A stretch of DNA of 64,000 nucleotides from the NCBI GenBank assembly GCA_035541215.1, contig DATKNV010000044.1, forward strand, positions 28,698 through 92,697, read 5' to 3'. The position numbers and the translations under genes were made by a program. Source of the stretch: DASZHJ01 sp035541215. GTDB lineage: Bacteria > Pseudomonadota > Alphaproteobacteria > ATCC43930 > CGMCC-115725. Of this stretch, positions 28,262 through 36,811 are shown in pieces (position 1 is the first letter of the stretch; each line of letters starts with the position of its first letter). Below the pieces are notes generated by a model. That model was not told the DNA's origin. It searched no databases and saw only the letters and a list, made by a program, of their open reading frames with translations.

Positions 28262-29041
28262 CTATCGCTCCAACACCGTCTTCAAGAAATCGCGCGTCCG
28301 CTTTTCCTGCGGCGATCCAAAAATGCGCTCGGGCGTGTTTTGCTCGACGATGGCGCCATGGTCCATGAAGATCACGCGGTTGGCGACCTGGCGGGCGAAG
28401 TTCATCTCGTGCGTCACCACCAGCATGGTCATGCCGCGTCGCACGAGGTCCCGCATCACCGTCAAGACCTCCGCCACGAGCTCGGGATCGAGCGCGCTCG
28501 TGACCTCGTCGAAGAGCATGGCTTTGGGATCCATGGCAAGGGCGCGCGCGATCGCGACGCGCTGCTGCTGCCCCCCTGAGAGTTCCTCGGGATAGGCCTC
28601 CGCCTTGTCCGCGAGACCCACTTGGGCGAGCAGCTCCATGCCGCGCCGGCGCGCTTCGTCCCTGGGCTTCCGCAGGACGTGGATCGGCGCTTCCACGATG
28701 TTTCCGATCGCAGTCAGGTGCGGAAACAGGTTGAAATGCTGGAACACCATGCCGACCTGTGCGCGCACCGCTGCGATCGCTCGATTGGAATGCGCGCGGA
28801 ACCGGCCCTCGACCTCGTCGCGGTAGACGAGCTCGCCATCGATCCGGATGCGGCCCTGCTCCGCCACCTCCAGATGATTGATGCAGCGAAGCAGGGTCGA
28901 CTTTCCGCTGCCCGAGGGCCCGATGATGCAGACGACCTCGCCAACCGCGACCGAGAGATCGATCCCGCGCAGCACGTGCAACTCGCCGAAGTGCTTGTGC
29001 AGGCCTTCGACCTCAACCATCGGCCGCGAGCCCGTGTTCAC
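28262..29041 (-). CDS. Polar amino acid ABC transporter ATP-binding protein (GlnQ/EhuA-type)
   Basis: This 259-residue ATPase belongs to the polar amino acid/opine group. Walker A is GPSGSGKST near residue 42, the signature is LSGGQQQRVAIARAL near 150, and Walker B is AMLFDEVTSALDPELV. The VMRDLVRRGMTMLVVTHEMN H-loop follows. The GTG at 29041 overlaps the permease stop in a GTGA junction. Its downstream neighbour is a creatinase-fold hydrolase, as in ectoine import clusters, but no eutB or eutC genes are near. Confidence 0.95.
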   Translation of the reverse strand: MNTGSRPMVEVEGLHKHFGELHVLRGIDLSVAVGEVVCIIGPSGSGKSTLLRCINHLEVAEQGRIRIDGELVYRDEVEGRFRAHSNRAIAAVRAQVGMVFQHFNLFPHLTAIGNIVEAPIHVLRKPRDEARRRGMELLAQVGLADKAEAYPEELSGGQQQRVAIARALAMDPKAMLFDEVTSALDPELVAEVLTVMRDLVRRGMTMLVVTHEMNFARQVANRVIFMDHGAIVEQNTPERIFGSPQEKRTRDFLKTVLER

Positions 29042-29715
29042 GCGCGCCTCCGCCGATAGCCGCGCTTGGTGACCCGCTCGAGATAGTTGACCAGCCGCGC
29101 GGCCGGGAAGCTCACCAGTAAATACATCGCGGCGACGACGGTATAGAGGGTGAAATACTGGAAGTTCAGGGCCGCGTGGACCTGTGCCGTGAACACGAGT
29201 TCTTGGATGCTGACGGCCGAACAGAGCGCAGTGTCCTTGAAGAGGCCGATGAAGTAATTGCCGAGCGCGGGCACGACGATGCGGATCGCTTGCGGCAGGA
29301 TGATGCGGCGCATCGCCAGCGCGCGCGTCATGCCGAGCGCGCCCGCGGCGTCGTGCTGCCCCTTCGCGATCGCTTGAATCCCGCTGCGATAGACCTCGGA
29401 GATGTAGGCGGAATAGTTGAGCGTGAGCGCCAGCACCCCGGCCGTAAAGGCATCGAGCCGGATGCCGATCTCGGGCAGCACGTAATAGACGTAGATGAGC
29501 TGAAGAAGCAGCGGCGTGCCCCGGATGAGCTCGATGTAAGTTCTCACCAGCCAGCGCAGCGGTGCCAGGCGCGATATGCCCGCGAGCGCCACGAACAATC
29601 CGCAGACCAGACTGAGCGTGATGACGACGAACGTCAGCTCGACGGTCAGCAGCAGGCCGCCGAGCAGCGGACCGATGTTCTCGACCGCAACTTGAGAGTT
29701 GAAAAGCTCGAACAC
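29038..29715 (-). CDS. Polar amino acid ABC transporter permease
   Basis: This 225-residue HisM/GlnP-type permease has about five membrane helices. The N-terminal LLGGLLLTVELTFVVITLSL and the EAA-like loop GALGMTRALAMRRIILPQAI near residue 145 are typical. ELIRGTPLLLQLIYVYYVLP near residue 62 is the family's hallmark. Only one permease gene is present, so it probably forms a homodimer. A GTGA overlap links it to the ATPase gene. Confidence 0.94.
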   Translation of the reverse strand: MFELFNSQVAVENIGPLLGGLLLTVELTFVVITLSLVCGLFVALAGISRLAPLRWLVRTYIELIRGTPLLLQLIYVYYVLPEIGIRLDAFTAGVLALTLNYSAYISEVYRSGIQAIAKGQHDAAGALGMTRALAMRRIILPQAIRIVVPALGNYFIGLFKDTALCSAVSIQELVFTAQVHAALNFQYFTLYTVVAAMYLLVSFPAARLVNYLERVTKRGYRRRRA

Positions 29716-29731
29716 GGGAGTTTCAGGAAAT

Positions 29732-29759
29732 GGTCGGGGCGTCGATCGCCGCCCCGACC
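29732..29759 (-). promoter_or_regulatory. Intercistronic stem-loop between binding-protein and permease genes
   Basis: GGTCGGGGCG and CGCCCCGACC form a perfect 10-bp stem around an 8-base loop in the 54-base gap between the binding-protein stop and the permease start. No U-tract follows, so full termination is unlikely. It probably limits read-through or protects the 3' end of the binding-protein message. Confidence 0.6.
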
Positions 29760-29769
29760 GTCGTCAGGT

Positions 29770-30630
29770 TCAGGGATGCAGCGTGAACATCATGAGGTTG
29801 CGATCGCCCAACCCGTACTTCTTCAGGATGGCACTGACCTGGCCGCTGGCCCGGATTTCCCCCAGCGCCGCCGAGTAAGCGGCCCGCAGCGAGCAGTCTT
29901 CCTTGCGGACGCCGAACCGCGCCATGCCATAGCCGCCGCCGCTGATGATGTCAGCCGGAACCGGGATGCTCCAAAGCGGCTCCAGGTTGTTGTTGGGATT
30001 CTTCTTGGCGAACTCGAGATAGACGACGTCGTCCTCCAACACGGCCTCGAGACGTCCCTGGTTCAGGCTCTGCAGCTCGTCGACTTCCTGCTTGAACGGG
30101 GTGGTCTCCACGCCGACGCGGCGCAAATAGAGATCGGCTGCGCTGCCGCTGATGGCGCCGACCTTCTTGCCCTTCAGGTCGTTATAGCTCGCAATCTTCA
30201 GCGGATTGCCCTTCGCCGCGACCACGACGGGCCCATACCACCAAGCCGGGCCCGTGAAACTGATGACCTTCACGCGCTCGGGGTTGACGTGGATGTCGGC
30301 GGCGATCACGTCGATCCGTTTCGACAACAACGAGGGGATCACCGATTCCCAGGGCATCCAGACGACGTTGATCTTCTTGATGCCCAAGAGATCGAGCACC
30401 GCCTTGTTGATCTCCCAGTCGATGCCCGCCGGCTCCTTGTTGGCGTCTTGGAAGAACTCGGGCGGGTTGTCGTTGGAGCCAAGATTGATGCCGTTCTTGA
30501 CCGCGTTCTCATAGGAAGGATCGCCGCAGCCGGTGACACTCGGCGTGTATTCGGCCTGCTGCGCGAGCGCCGGAAGCGCGAGGGCGCCAGCGAGGCCGAG
30601 AGCTAACACGAAATGAAGCGGTGTGCGCAT
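29770..30630 (-). CDS. Polar amino acid ABC transporter substrate-binding protein
   Basis: This 286-residue SBP_bac_3-type binding protein starts at the ATG at 30630 behind AGGAGAGGAG. The signal peptide MRTPLHFVLALGLAGALALP is cleaved near ALA-QQ (residue 24). The mature part includes GIDWEINKAVLDLLG, IDVIAADIHVNPERV and the Gly/Ser hinge GKKVGAISGSAADLYL. The aromatic segment PAWWYGPVVVA could form a cation-binding pocket. An in-frame ATG further out exists but would ruin the signal peptide. Confidence 0.93.
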   Translation of the reverse strand: MRTPLHFVLALGLAGALALPALAQQAEYTPSVTGCGDPSYENAVKNGINLGSNDNPPEFFQDANKEPAGIDWEINKAVLDLLGIKKINVVWMPWESVIPSLLSKRIDVIAADIHVNPERVKVISFTGPAWWYGPVVVAAKGNPLKIASYNDLKGKKVGAISGSAADLYLRRVGVETTPFKQEVDELQSLNQGRLEAVLEDDVVYLEFAKKNPNNNLEPLWSIPVPADIISGGGYGMARFGVRKEDCSLRAAYSAALGEIRASGQVSAILKKYGLGDRNLMMFTLHP

Positions 30631-30742
30631 GCCAGTCTCCTCTCCTGGGTTGTTCGTTCTGGCGCTCCGTCGAGGGAGTAGCATTTCTGACGAAGGTGCG
30701 GATGACGACGATAGCATGCGGCCGCGCACCAGAGCCAGTCGA

Positions 30743-31921
30743 TCACACCGGCAATTTCGGTGTGCGGTAAAGCGTCTTGCCCTTTGCCTCGATCTCGACG
30801 TCGAGGACGTAGCGCGCGATCGTTCGGGGGTCGACGCTCATGCCGAGGCCGGGCGCCTCGTCGAGGCGCAGGAGCCCGTCGCTTCCCGGCATCAGGTGAT
30901 TGCTGGTGATCTCATACGCGAGCGCCTTCGGCTCCGCCGGGAATTCGCAGAGCTGATGGCTCTCGAGACCCGCGTAAGGCTGCACCGAGGCCGAAAGGGC
31001 CAAATGCGAAGTGAAGGTGTGGTTGACGAAGGTGACGCCGCGCTGCGCGGCGTAGTCCGCGACGTCCTTGGCAGGACCGATGCCGCCGATGCGGCCGGTG
31101 TCTATCTGAATGAAGCCGACGCCGCCATGATCGATCAGGTGCCTAGCCATGAAGGTGTCGTGGCTGCCCTCGCCGGCGGCGAGGCGCACCTGCGCCTCCC
31201 GCGAGAGCGCCTTGTAGGCGTCGAGGGCACCGCTCACGAAGGGCTCCTCGAGCCAATGTGCCTTCACCGCCTTGAGGGCGACGAGGCGCTGCCGCGCGGC
31301 GGCGAGGTCGTCAACCCAGATCGCGCCGGCGTCGACGAGGAGAATGCCGTCGGGTCCGAGCCCTTCGCGCGCCGCCACCACCTGATCGCGGTCGTCCTCG
31401 ACGCTTCCTTGGCCGTAAGGACCCCAGCCGAATTTCGCGGCGCGGAATCCCCTGCCGCGGGCTGCACGCGCCTTCGCGAGCGTGTCCGCGGCGGTGTCGC
31501 CGAATAGCACGGAGGCATACGGCATCTTCGGGAAGGCCTTCTTGATCCCAAGCAACCGGTAGACGGGCTCGTCGAAGCGCCGTCCCAGCAAATCCCAAAG
31601 CGCGATCTCGATGCCCGAGAGCGTGTGAGCGGTTTGCAGGAGATCGAGGCTGTTGCGCCGCACAAGGCGCGAAATCCGCGCGATGTCCGCAACGCCGTCG
31701 AGGCTCTGCCCAAGGACCGAGGCTAGGACCGGCTGGCAGGCGCCGTGGGAGCGCGGACAGACCGCGGCCGCGATCGAGGCCAGCGGCGACGCCTCGCATT
31801 CGCCCCAACCGACGAAGCCGCCGGCGCTCACGCGGACGAGAAGCGCGTCCTGGCTGCCGTCACCCTCGAGCGTGATCTCCGGCATCGCAAGATAGAAGAA
31901 ATCGACGGCGTCGATCCGCAT
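30743..31921 (-). CDS. Mandelate racemase/muconate lactonizing enzyme family protein, paralogue 1
   Basis: This 392-residue enolase-superfamily enzyme starts at MRIDAVDFFYLAMPEI. Metal ligands lie in LLVDAGAIW, WLEEPF and LAAGEGS. The presumed catalytic dyad is the Asp in IQIDTGRIGG and the His in FVNHTFTSH, and the catalytic Lys is in the AAKFGWGPYG segment. The second Lys of the KxK motif is missing (KFG). It should abstract the alpha proton of a carboxylate, acting as a dehydratase or epimerase on an acid sugar or similar. It diverges from the aminotransferase gene; paralogue 2 (33427-34542) lies on the other side. Confidence 0.9.
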   Translation of the reverse strand: MRIDAVDFFYLAMPEITLEGDGSQDALLVRVSAGGFVGWGECEASPLASIAAAVCPRSHGACQPVLASVLGQSLDGVADIARISRLVRRNSLDLLQTAHTLSGIEIALWDLLGRRFDEPVYRLLGIKKAFPKMPYASVLFGDTAADTLAKARAARGRGFRAAKFGWGPYGQGSVEDDRDQVVAAREGLGPDGILLVDAGAIWVDDLAAARQRLVALKAVKAHWLEEPFVSGALDAYKALSREAQVRLAAGEGSHDTFMARHLIDHGGVGFIQIDTGRIGGIGPAKDVADYAAQRGVTFVNHTFTSHLALSASVQPYAGLESHQLCEFPAEPKALAYEITSNHLMPGSDGLLRLDEAPGLGMSVDPRTIARYVLDVEIEAKGKTLYRTPKLPV

Positions 31922-32055
31922 GAGGGAGTCTCCCGCCACGGCGCTCGCGGCGCCAGACTTGGCCTCAAGCATGGGTGACGGAGTCCGATAGCGTCAAGGC
32001 GGCTGCGGCGCTACGCTACCGGAACGGTGCCAATGGCTTTCAGGCGGAGAGTCCC

Positions 32056-33408
32056 ATGAAGTCCCGCAACGTCATTCCCTCCATCTTCCTCGACTTCATG
32101 CAGATGCAGCAGTTCGCGAAGAACCCGCTGATCTTCACGGAGGGGCGCGGAATCCGCCTGACCGATTCCGAGGGGAAGACGTACATCGACGGCCTTTCCG
32201 GCGTCTTCGTCACCAGCCTCGGGCATGGCAATACCGCGATCATCGAGGCGATGTCCGAGCAGCTCAAAAAGCTCGCTTTCGCGCCGCCGCTCCACAGCAC
32301 CAGCGGCCCCGCGCTCGACCTCACGCAGATGCTCCTGAAGATCGCGCCGCAGGGGGTGACGGCCCTCAAGTTCCTGAGCGGCGGCTCAGAGGCGACCGAG
32401 GCCGCCATGAAGCTCGCGCGGCAATTTCATCAGCAAACCGGCAACCCCCGCAAATACAAGATCATCAGCCGCTACGGCGCCTACCACGGCGCGACCATGG
32501 GCGCGCTCTCCGCCGGCGGCGGCCGCGAGCGAAAGTCGGTTTACGAGCCGCTCGGCGTCGGCTTCATTCACGTGCACCCGCCCTATTGCTACCGCTGCCC
32601 CTTCGACCAGAGCTACCCCTCCTGCGGGCGCACCTGCGTCGGACTCATCGAGCGCACCATAGAATCTGAGGATCCCGCGACCGTCGCTGCAGTCATCGTC
32701 GAACCGATCTCGATCTCCTCCGCGGGCTTCATGGTGCCGCCGCCGGACTATCTGCCGCGGCTCCGCGAAATCTGCGACCGGCACAATGTCGTGCTGATTT
32801 ACGACGAGATCATCACGGGCTTCGGGCGCCTCGGCACCATGTTCGGCTCGGAGTATTTCAAGGCGCCGCCGGACATCACGGCCTGCGGCAAGGGTATGAG
32901 CGGCGGATACGCGCCGCTGGCGGCGATCCTGATCCGCGATCGCATCGCCTCCGCCTTCTACGGCGAGGACGAGGAGAACGTCCAATTCCACCACGGCCAC
33001 ACCTATGCCGGCAATCCCGTCGCCTGCGCAGCCGGCGTCACCGCGGTGACGCAGCTCGTCGAGAACGACGTCGTCGGCAATGCGCGGCGCCAGGGCGAGC
33101 GCTTGCGGCAGCGCCTGCTCGCGCTCGCGGAGCGCTACTCGATCATCGGCGATGTCCGCGGCGCCGGATTGCTGCAGGGCGTGGAGCTCGTCAAGAACCG
33201 CGCCACGCGCGAGCGCTTTCCCGCGGCGGCGAAGCCTGGCAAGATCGTCGAGCGCGAGGCTCGCAAGCGCGGTCTCCTCTTCCGCTGCGGCAACGACTTC
33301 GCGGCCTTTGCGCCGCCGCTGATCTCCACCGCGGAGGAGATCGACGAAATGACCGGCATTCTCGGCGAAAGCCTTGCCGTCGCTCAGCGCGAGCTCGGCG
33401 TGGCCTGA
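32056..33408 (+). CDS. Class III (PLP-dependent) aminotransferase
   Basis: This 450-residue aminotransferase starts at ATG 32056 behind GGCGGAGAG. Motifs are FLSGGSEATEAAMKLARQFH near residue 105, the cofactor Asp in VVLIYDEIITGFGR near residue 245, and the Schiff-base Lys in TACGKGMSGGYAPLAA near residue 278. It probably transfers an amino group between an omega-amino donor and a keto acid. A cluster of cysteines at residues 176-195 (YCYRCPFDQ to CGRTC) is unusual and could bind a metal. It is the first gene of a plus-strand group with paralogue 2 and RidA. Confidence 0.93.
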   Translation: MKSRNVIPSIFLDFMQMQQFAKNPLIFTEGRGIRLTDSEGKTYIDGLSGVFVTSLGHGNTAIIEAMSEQLKKLAFAPPLHSTSGPALDLTQMLLKIAPQGVTALKFLSGGSEATEAAMKLARQFHQQTGNPRKYKIISRYGAYHGATMGALSAGGGRERKSVYEPLGVGFIHVHPPYCYRCPFDQSYPSCGRTCVGLIERTIESEDPATVAAVIVEPISISSAGFMVPPPDYLPRLREICDRHNVVLIYDEIITGFGRLGTMFGSEYFKAPPDITACGKGMSGGYAPLAAILIRDRIASAFYGEDEENVQFHHGHTYAGNPVACAAGVTAVTQLVENDVVGNARRQGERLRQRLLALAERYSIIGDVRGAGLLQGVELVKNRATRERFPAAAKPGKIVEREARKRGLLFRCGNDFAAFAPPLISTAEEIDEMTGILGESLAVAQRELGVA

Positions 33409-33426
33409 GGAGGATTGGGACACGGC

Positions 33427-34542
33427 ATGAAGATCACCGGCGTCGACGCCTTCTATCTACGCCTTCCTGAGATTCAGGAGCGCACCGACAGCTCGCAGGA
33501 TGCCCTGATCGTCAAGATCAGCACCGATGCCGGGATCGTCGGCTGGGGAGAGGTCGACGGCTGCCCCGCCGTCGTCAAGGCGATCATCGAGGCGCCCTAC
33601 TCGCACACGCTGGTCACGGGATTGAAATCGCTCCTGCTCGGAGAGAACCCGCTCGACACCTCCCGCCTCTGGGACAAGATGTTCCGCAGCACTCTTTATT
33701 ACGGGCGTCAGGGCGCGGTGATTCAGGCGATGGCCGGGATCGACATCGCGCTCTGGGACATCAAGGGGAAGGCCCTCGGCCAGCCCATTTACAGCCTTCT
33801 CGGCGGGGCTCTTCGCGACAAGATGCGCGTCTATTCCTCGAACATGTTCCAATTCACGCCCGAGGCGACCGCCGAGCGCGCCAAGCGCGCGATCGATACC
33901 GGCCATACTGCCGTCAAATTCGGTTGGGAGCCCTTCGGACAAGACGCGAAGACCGACTGCAGGTTCCTGGAGGCGATCCGCAAGACGATCGGCGATAGCA
34001 ACGATCTCATGCTGGACGTCGGCCTGGTCTGGGACGCCAAGACCACCATCCAGCGCGCGGAGCTATTCAAGGATTACGATCTCTTCTGGATCGAGGAGCC
34101 GCTGCATCCCGACGATTACGAAGGCTATGGAAAGGTTTCCGCCGCTTGCACCCAGCGGATCGCCGCGGGCGAGGAAGAGTGCACGGTCACGGGCTTTGCG
34201 CGCCTCATCGAGCAAGGCGGCATCGACGTCGTGCAGATCGATCTCACGCGCTGCGGCTTCACGCAGGCGATGAAGATTGCCGACATGGCACACCGGCTCG
34301 GGCGCAAAGTGTGCAATCACAATTTCACGACCGACATCAACACGGCGGCCTCGCTGCATTTCCTCTGCGCGATCCCGAACGCGCTCGTGATGGAATACTG
34401 CGTCGAGCCCGGAGAGATAACGCGCAATCTCGCGAGGAATCCCGTGCGCATCGCGGATGGCTTCGCTCACTTGCCGCAGGGCCCCGGACTCGGCGTGGAG
34501 CCGAATCCGGCCGTCATCGAGAAATACCTCGTGCGTGCGTGA
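33427..34542 (+). CDS. Mandelate racemase/muconate lactonizing enzyme family protein, paralogue 2
   Basis: This 371-residue enolase-superfamily enzyme starts at ATG 33427 behind TGAGGAGG, 18 bases after the aminotransferase stop. Metal ligands are in LMLDVGLVWD, WIEEPL and AAGEEE. The presumed dyad is the Asp in VQIDLTRCGF and the His in CNHNFTTDIN. Like paralogue 1 it has the KFGW variant of the catalytic Lys motif, and both share the start ITGVDAFYLRLPEI/IDAVDFFYLAMPEI. The two probably come from one duplication and handle related acids. Confidence 0.92.
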   Translation: MKITGVDAFYLRLPEIQERTDSSQDALIVKISTDAGIVGWGEVDGCPAVVKAIIEAPYSHTLVTGLKSLLLGENPLDTSRLWDKMFRSTLYYGRQGAVIQAMAGIDIALWDIKGKALGQPIYSLLGGALRDKMRVYSSNMFQFTPEATAERAKRAIDTGHTAVKFGWEPFGQDAKTDCRFLEAIRKTIGDSNDLMLDVGLVWDAKTTIQRAELFKDYDLFWIEEPLHPDDYEGYGKVSAACTQRIAAGEEECTVTGFARLIEQGGIDVVQIDLTRCGFTQAMKIADMAHRLGRKVCNHNFTTDINTAASLHFLCAIPNALVMEYCVEPGEITRNLARNPVRIADGFAHLPQGPGLGVEPNPAVIEKYLVRA

Positions 34543-34619
34543 TGCAAATCGGCGACTGCCGAACGGAAGTGCGGCTGCCTGAGTGGGGATGAGCCAGCCG
34601 CGAAGGAGGAGAACCGCAA

Positions 34620-35015
34620 ATGCCACGGCGAATTCTGCGTCCCAAAAGTCTGTCCTTCCAGCCGCGACCGACCTATCCCTACTCGCCCGGCACTCGCGGC
34701 GGGGAGTACGTTTACACCGCTGGTCAGGTCGCCTGGAACGAGAAAGGGGAGCTCGTCGGCATCGGCGACATCCGCGCGCAGACACGGCAGGTTCTCAAGA
34801 ACGTGGAGGCGGTCCTCGAAGAAGGCGGCGCGACGATGCGCGACGTCCTCAAGTGCAACGTCTATCTCAAGAATATTGCCGATTTTCAGGCGATGAACGA
34901 GGAGTTCGCCAAGGCCTTTCCGTCCGATCCGCCGGCGAGGACGACCGTCGAGGCAAAGCTCGCGGAGCCCGAGATGCTGGTGGAGATCGAGGCGACGGCT
35001 TACGTGGGAAAGTAA
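34620..35015 (+). CDS. RidA family protein (enamine/imine deaminase)
   Basis: This 131-residue YjgF/YER057c/UK114 protein hydrolyses reactive enamine or imine intermediates made by PLP enzymes. The family segment VYTAGQVAWNEKGELVG lies near residue 32, and the C-terminal PPARTTVEAKLAEPEMLVEI holds the conserved Arg and Glu. It is preceded by AAGGAGGAG and follows the aminotransferase/MLE pair by 77 bases, which is a logical place for an imine quencher. Confidence 0.95.
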   Translation: MPRRILRPKSLSFQPRPTYPYSPGTRGGEYVYTAGQVAWNEKGELVGIGDIRAQTRQVLKNVEAVLEEGGATMRDVLKCNVYLKNIADFQAMNEEFAKAFPSDPPARTTVEAKLAEPEMLVEIEATAYVGK

Positions 35016-35028
35016 ATCCCGTACTGAG

Positions 35029-35053
35029 AGCACTGTATGTCGAGCGCAGTGCT
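35029..35053. terminator. Possible hairpin between convergent genes
   Basis: AGCACTG and CAGTGCT form a 7-bp stem with an 11-base loop between the ridA stop and the convergent XRE gene stop. No T-run follows in either direction, so it is a weak terminator candidate. Confidence 0.3.
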
Positions 35054-35068
35054 GGGGGTCGCTGTCCA

Positions 35069-35746
35069 TCAGCGGTTTTGCCGTTTGTAGATGATGATCG
35101 AGAGATACTTCATCGGGACCCGGATCAACTCCTCGGGCCCGTGACGAGCTGCCGCATCGAAGAACAGCGCATCGCCCGGCTCCATCAGATAGGAGCGGTC
35201 GGCGTGCCGATAGCGAACCTTGCCCGACAGCATGTAAATGAACTCGAGACCGGCGTGGCGGAAGTTCGTATAGGGAACCGCATCCTCGCTCAACGTGATC
35301 AGATAGGGTTCCGCCGCGATCTCCCCGGAGATCGAATGGCCGAGCAGATCGTAGAGATGACCGGCCTTGGTGCCGCGGCGCTCGATCCTCACGCCGGTGC
35401 CTGCCTTGACGAACGAGCAATCCCGGCGCTCCTCCATCTCGGCGAACAGCTGGCTGATGGGGACATTGAGCGCCTTGGCGAGCTGGTCGAGGGTCGTCAG
35501 AGATGGCGTGATCATGCCGTTCTCGATCTTCGAGAGCATGCCCGCGGAGACCCCCGAAGCGGCGGCGAGCTCCGCGATCGTCAAGTCGAGCGACTTCCGG
35601 AGTTGCCGCACGCCGGCGCCGATGCTGGCCTGGAGGCTGGGCGGCACGTATTCGTCCGGCGCCGAGGACCCGGTTCTGAGGTCCTCGCCGCTCGTGTTGC
35701 GCGCACCGCGAGGGCGTAATGCCCGCCGCCGAGATTGCTTTCTCAT
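35069..35746 (-). CDS. XRE-family transcriptional regulator with C-terminal cupin
   Basis: This regulator of 225 residues (from ATG 35746) has an Arg-rich lead, an HTH_3 domain at about residues 48-102 (TIAELAAASGVSAGMLSKIE), and a cupin_2 domain near the C-terminus (GLEFIYMLSGKVRYRHADRS; PGDALFFDAAARHGPEEL). Cupin XRE regulators sense small metabolites such as amines, amino acids or polyamines. It diverges from glxB, with a nested palindrome in between, so it probably controls glxBCD-glnT and itself. Upstream in-frame ATGs exist, but they would cover the promoter region. Confidence 0.9.
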   Translation of the reverse strand: MRKQSRRRALRPRGARNTSGEDLRTGSSAPDEYVPPSLQASIGAGVRQLRKSLDLTIAELAAASGVSAGMLSKIENGMITPSLTTLDQLAKALNVPISQLFAEMEERRDCSFVKAGTGVRIERRGTKAGHLYDLLGHSISGEIAAEPYLITLSEDAVPYTNFRHAGLEFIYMLSGKVRYRHADRSYLMEPGDALFFDAAARHGPEELIRVPMKYLSIIIYKRQNR

Positions 35747-35810
35747 GAGGATACCGGCTCCTTCGCGCCATGAACGGGCAGACCCGGCCCGATGGATTCC
35801 GCGCATTGAT

Positions 35811-35832
35811 ATTAGGTTTCCTAATAAGAAAC
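35811..35832. promoter_or_regulatory. Nested palindromes between XRE regulator and glxB, candidate operator
   Basis: Two perfect inverted repeats overlap. ATTAGGTTTCCTAAT (35811-35825) is 6+3+6, and GTTTCCTAATAAGAAAC (35816-35832) is 5+7+5. This AT-rich stretch stands out from the GC-rich flanks. It lies 65 bases from the XRE start and 80 bases from the glxB start. XRE dimers often bind such sequences, so autoregulation and control of the glx genes is likely. Confidence 0.6.
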
Positions 35833-35911
35833 AAATGTTCCAAACGAGTTGACGCTGCGATGCCAAAGTGTCAGCCTGAGCCCGCTGTCGGCATCAGCCG
35901 GAGGCTTCACC

Positions 35912-36811
35912 ATGTGCGGCATCGTCGGCCTGTTTCTCAAGAGCTCGGCGCTCGAGTCCTCCCTTGGCAGGCACCTGTCGGCCATGTTGGGCGCGCTCAG
36001 CGATCGCGGGCCCGACAGCGCGGGCTTCGCGATCTATCGGAATCCCGCGCCGCGCGGATCGATCAAAATGACCCTTTTCCATCCCGATTCCGATTATGGC
36101 TGGGATCATCTGGTGCGTGAGATGTCCGAGGAGATCGGGACCGACGTACGCGGCCAGCCGAGAGGGAGTCATTTCGTTCTCACCGCCGCCATGCCGGTGG
36201 AAACGGCGCGTCATTGGCTCTCGCACCATCGCCCTGTCATACGGATCATGGGCGTAGGCGATTGCATCGAGCTCTACAAGGAGAAGGGAAACCCCAAGGA
36301 AGTCGTGCGCCGCTTCCGGCTCGACGAGCTCGCGGGGTCGCACGCGCTGGGCCACACGCGCATGGCCACCGAAAGCGCGGTCACGACCCAGCATTCGCAC
36401 CCCTTTTCCACCGGCCTTGATCTCTGCCTCGTGCACAACGGCTCGCTCTCCAATCACAATCGCATGCGGCAATGGCTTTCCCGGCATGGCATCGATTTCC
36501 AGACCGACAACGACACCGAGGTCGCCGCTGGTTATTTCACGCATTTGCTCGGTGCGGGGGCCACGCTCGAGGAAGCATTGAAATCGGGCATTTCCGACCT
36601 CGACGGCTTCTACACATTCGCCATCGGGACCAAAGACGGCTTCGCCGTCGTGCGCGATCCGATCGCCTGCAAGCCCGCGGTGCTCGCGGAGACCGACGAT
36701 TGGGTCGCGATGGCATCCGAGTACCGCGCCATTGCGCATCTCCCGGGCGCAGATCGGTCGAGGATATGGGAGCCGTCTCCCGCGACGGTCTACAGCTGGA
36801 AGAAGCATTGA
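35912..36811 (+). CDS. glxB: Class II glutamine amidotransferase, N-methylglutamate synthase subunit A (GlxB/MgsA)
   Basis: This 299-residue protein starts MCGIVGLFLKSSALESSLGR, so after Met removal the Cys is the N-terminal nucleophile of a class II (PurF-type) amidotransferase. DRGPDSAGFAIYRN and the oxyanion/ammonia segment GHTRMATESAVTTQHSHPFS follow. It supplies the amidotransferase-like domain of a split glutamate-synthase-like enzyme. The ATG is preceded by GGAGGCTTCACC. Its stop overlaps the next ATG by one base (TGATG). GlxBCD equals MgsABC by domain order. Confidence 0.92.
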   Translation: MCGIVGLFLKSSALESSLGRHLSAMLGALSDRGPDSAGFAIYRNPAPRGSIKMTLFHPDSDYGWDHLVREMSEEIGTDVRGQPRGSHFVLTAAMPVETARHWLSHHRPVIRIMGVGDCIELYKEKGNPKEVVRRFRLDELAGSHALGHTRMATESAVTTQHSHPFSTGLDLCLVHNGSLSNHNRMRQWLSRHGIDFQTDNDTEVAAGYFTHLLGAGATLEEALKSGISDLDGFYTFAIGTKDGFAVVRDPIACKPAVLAETDDWVAMASEYRAIAHLPGADRSRIWEPSPATVYSWKKH

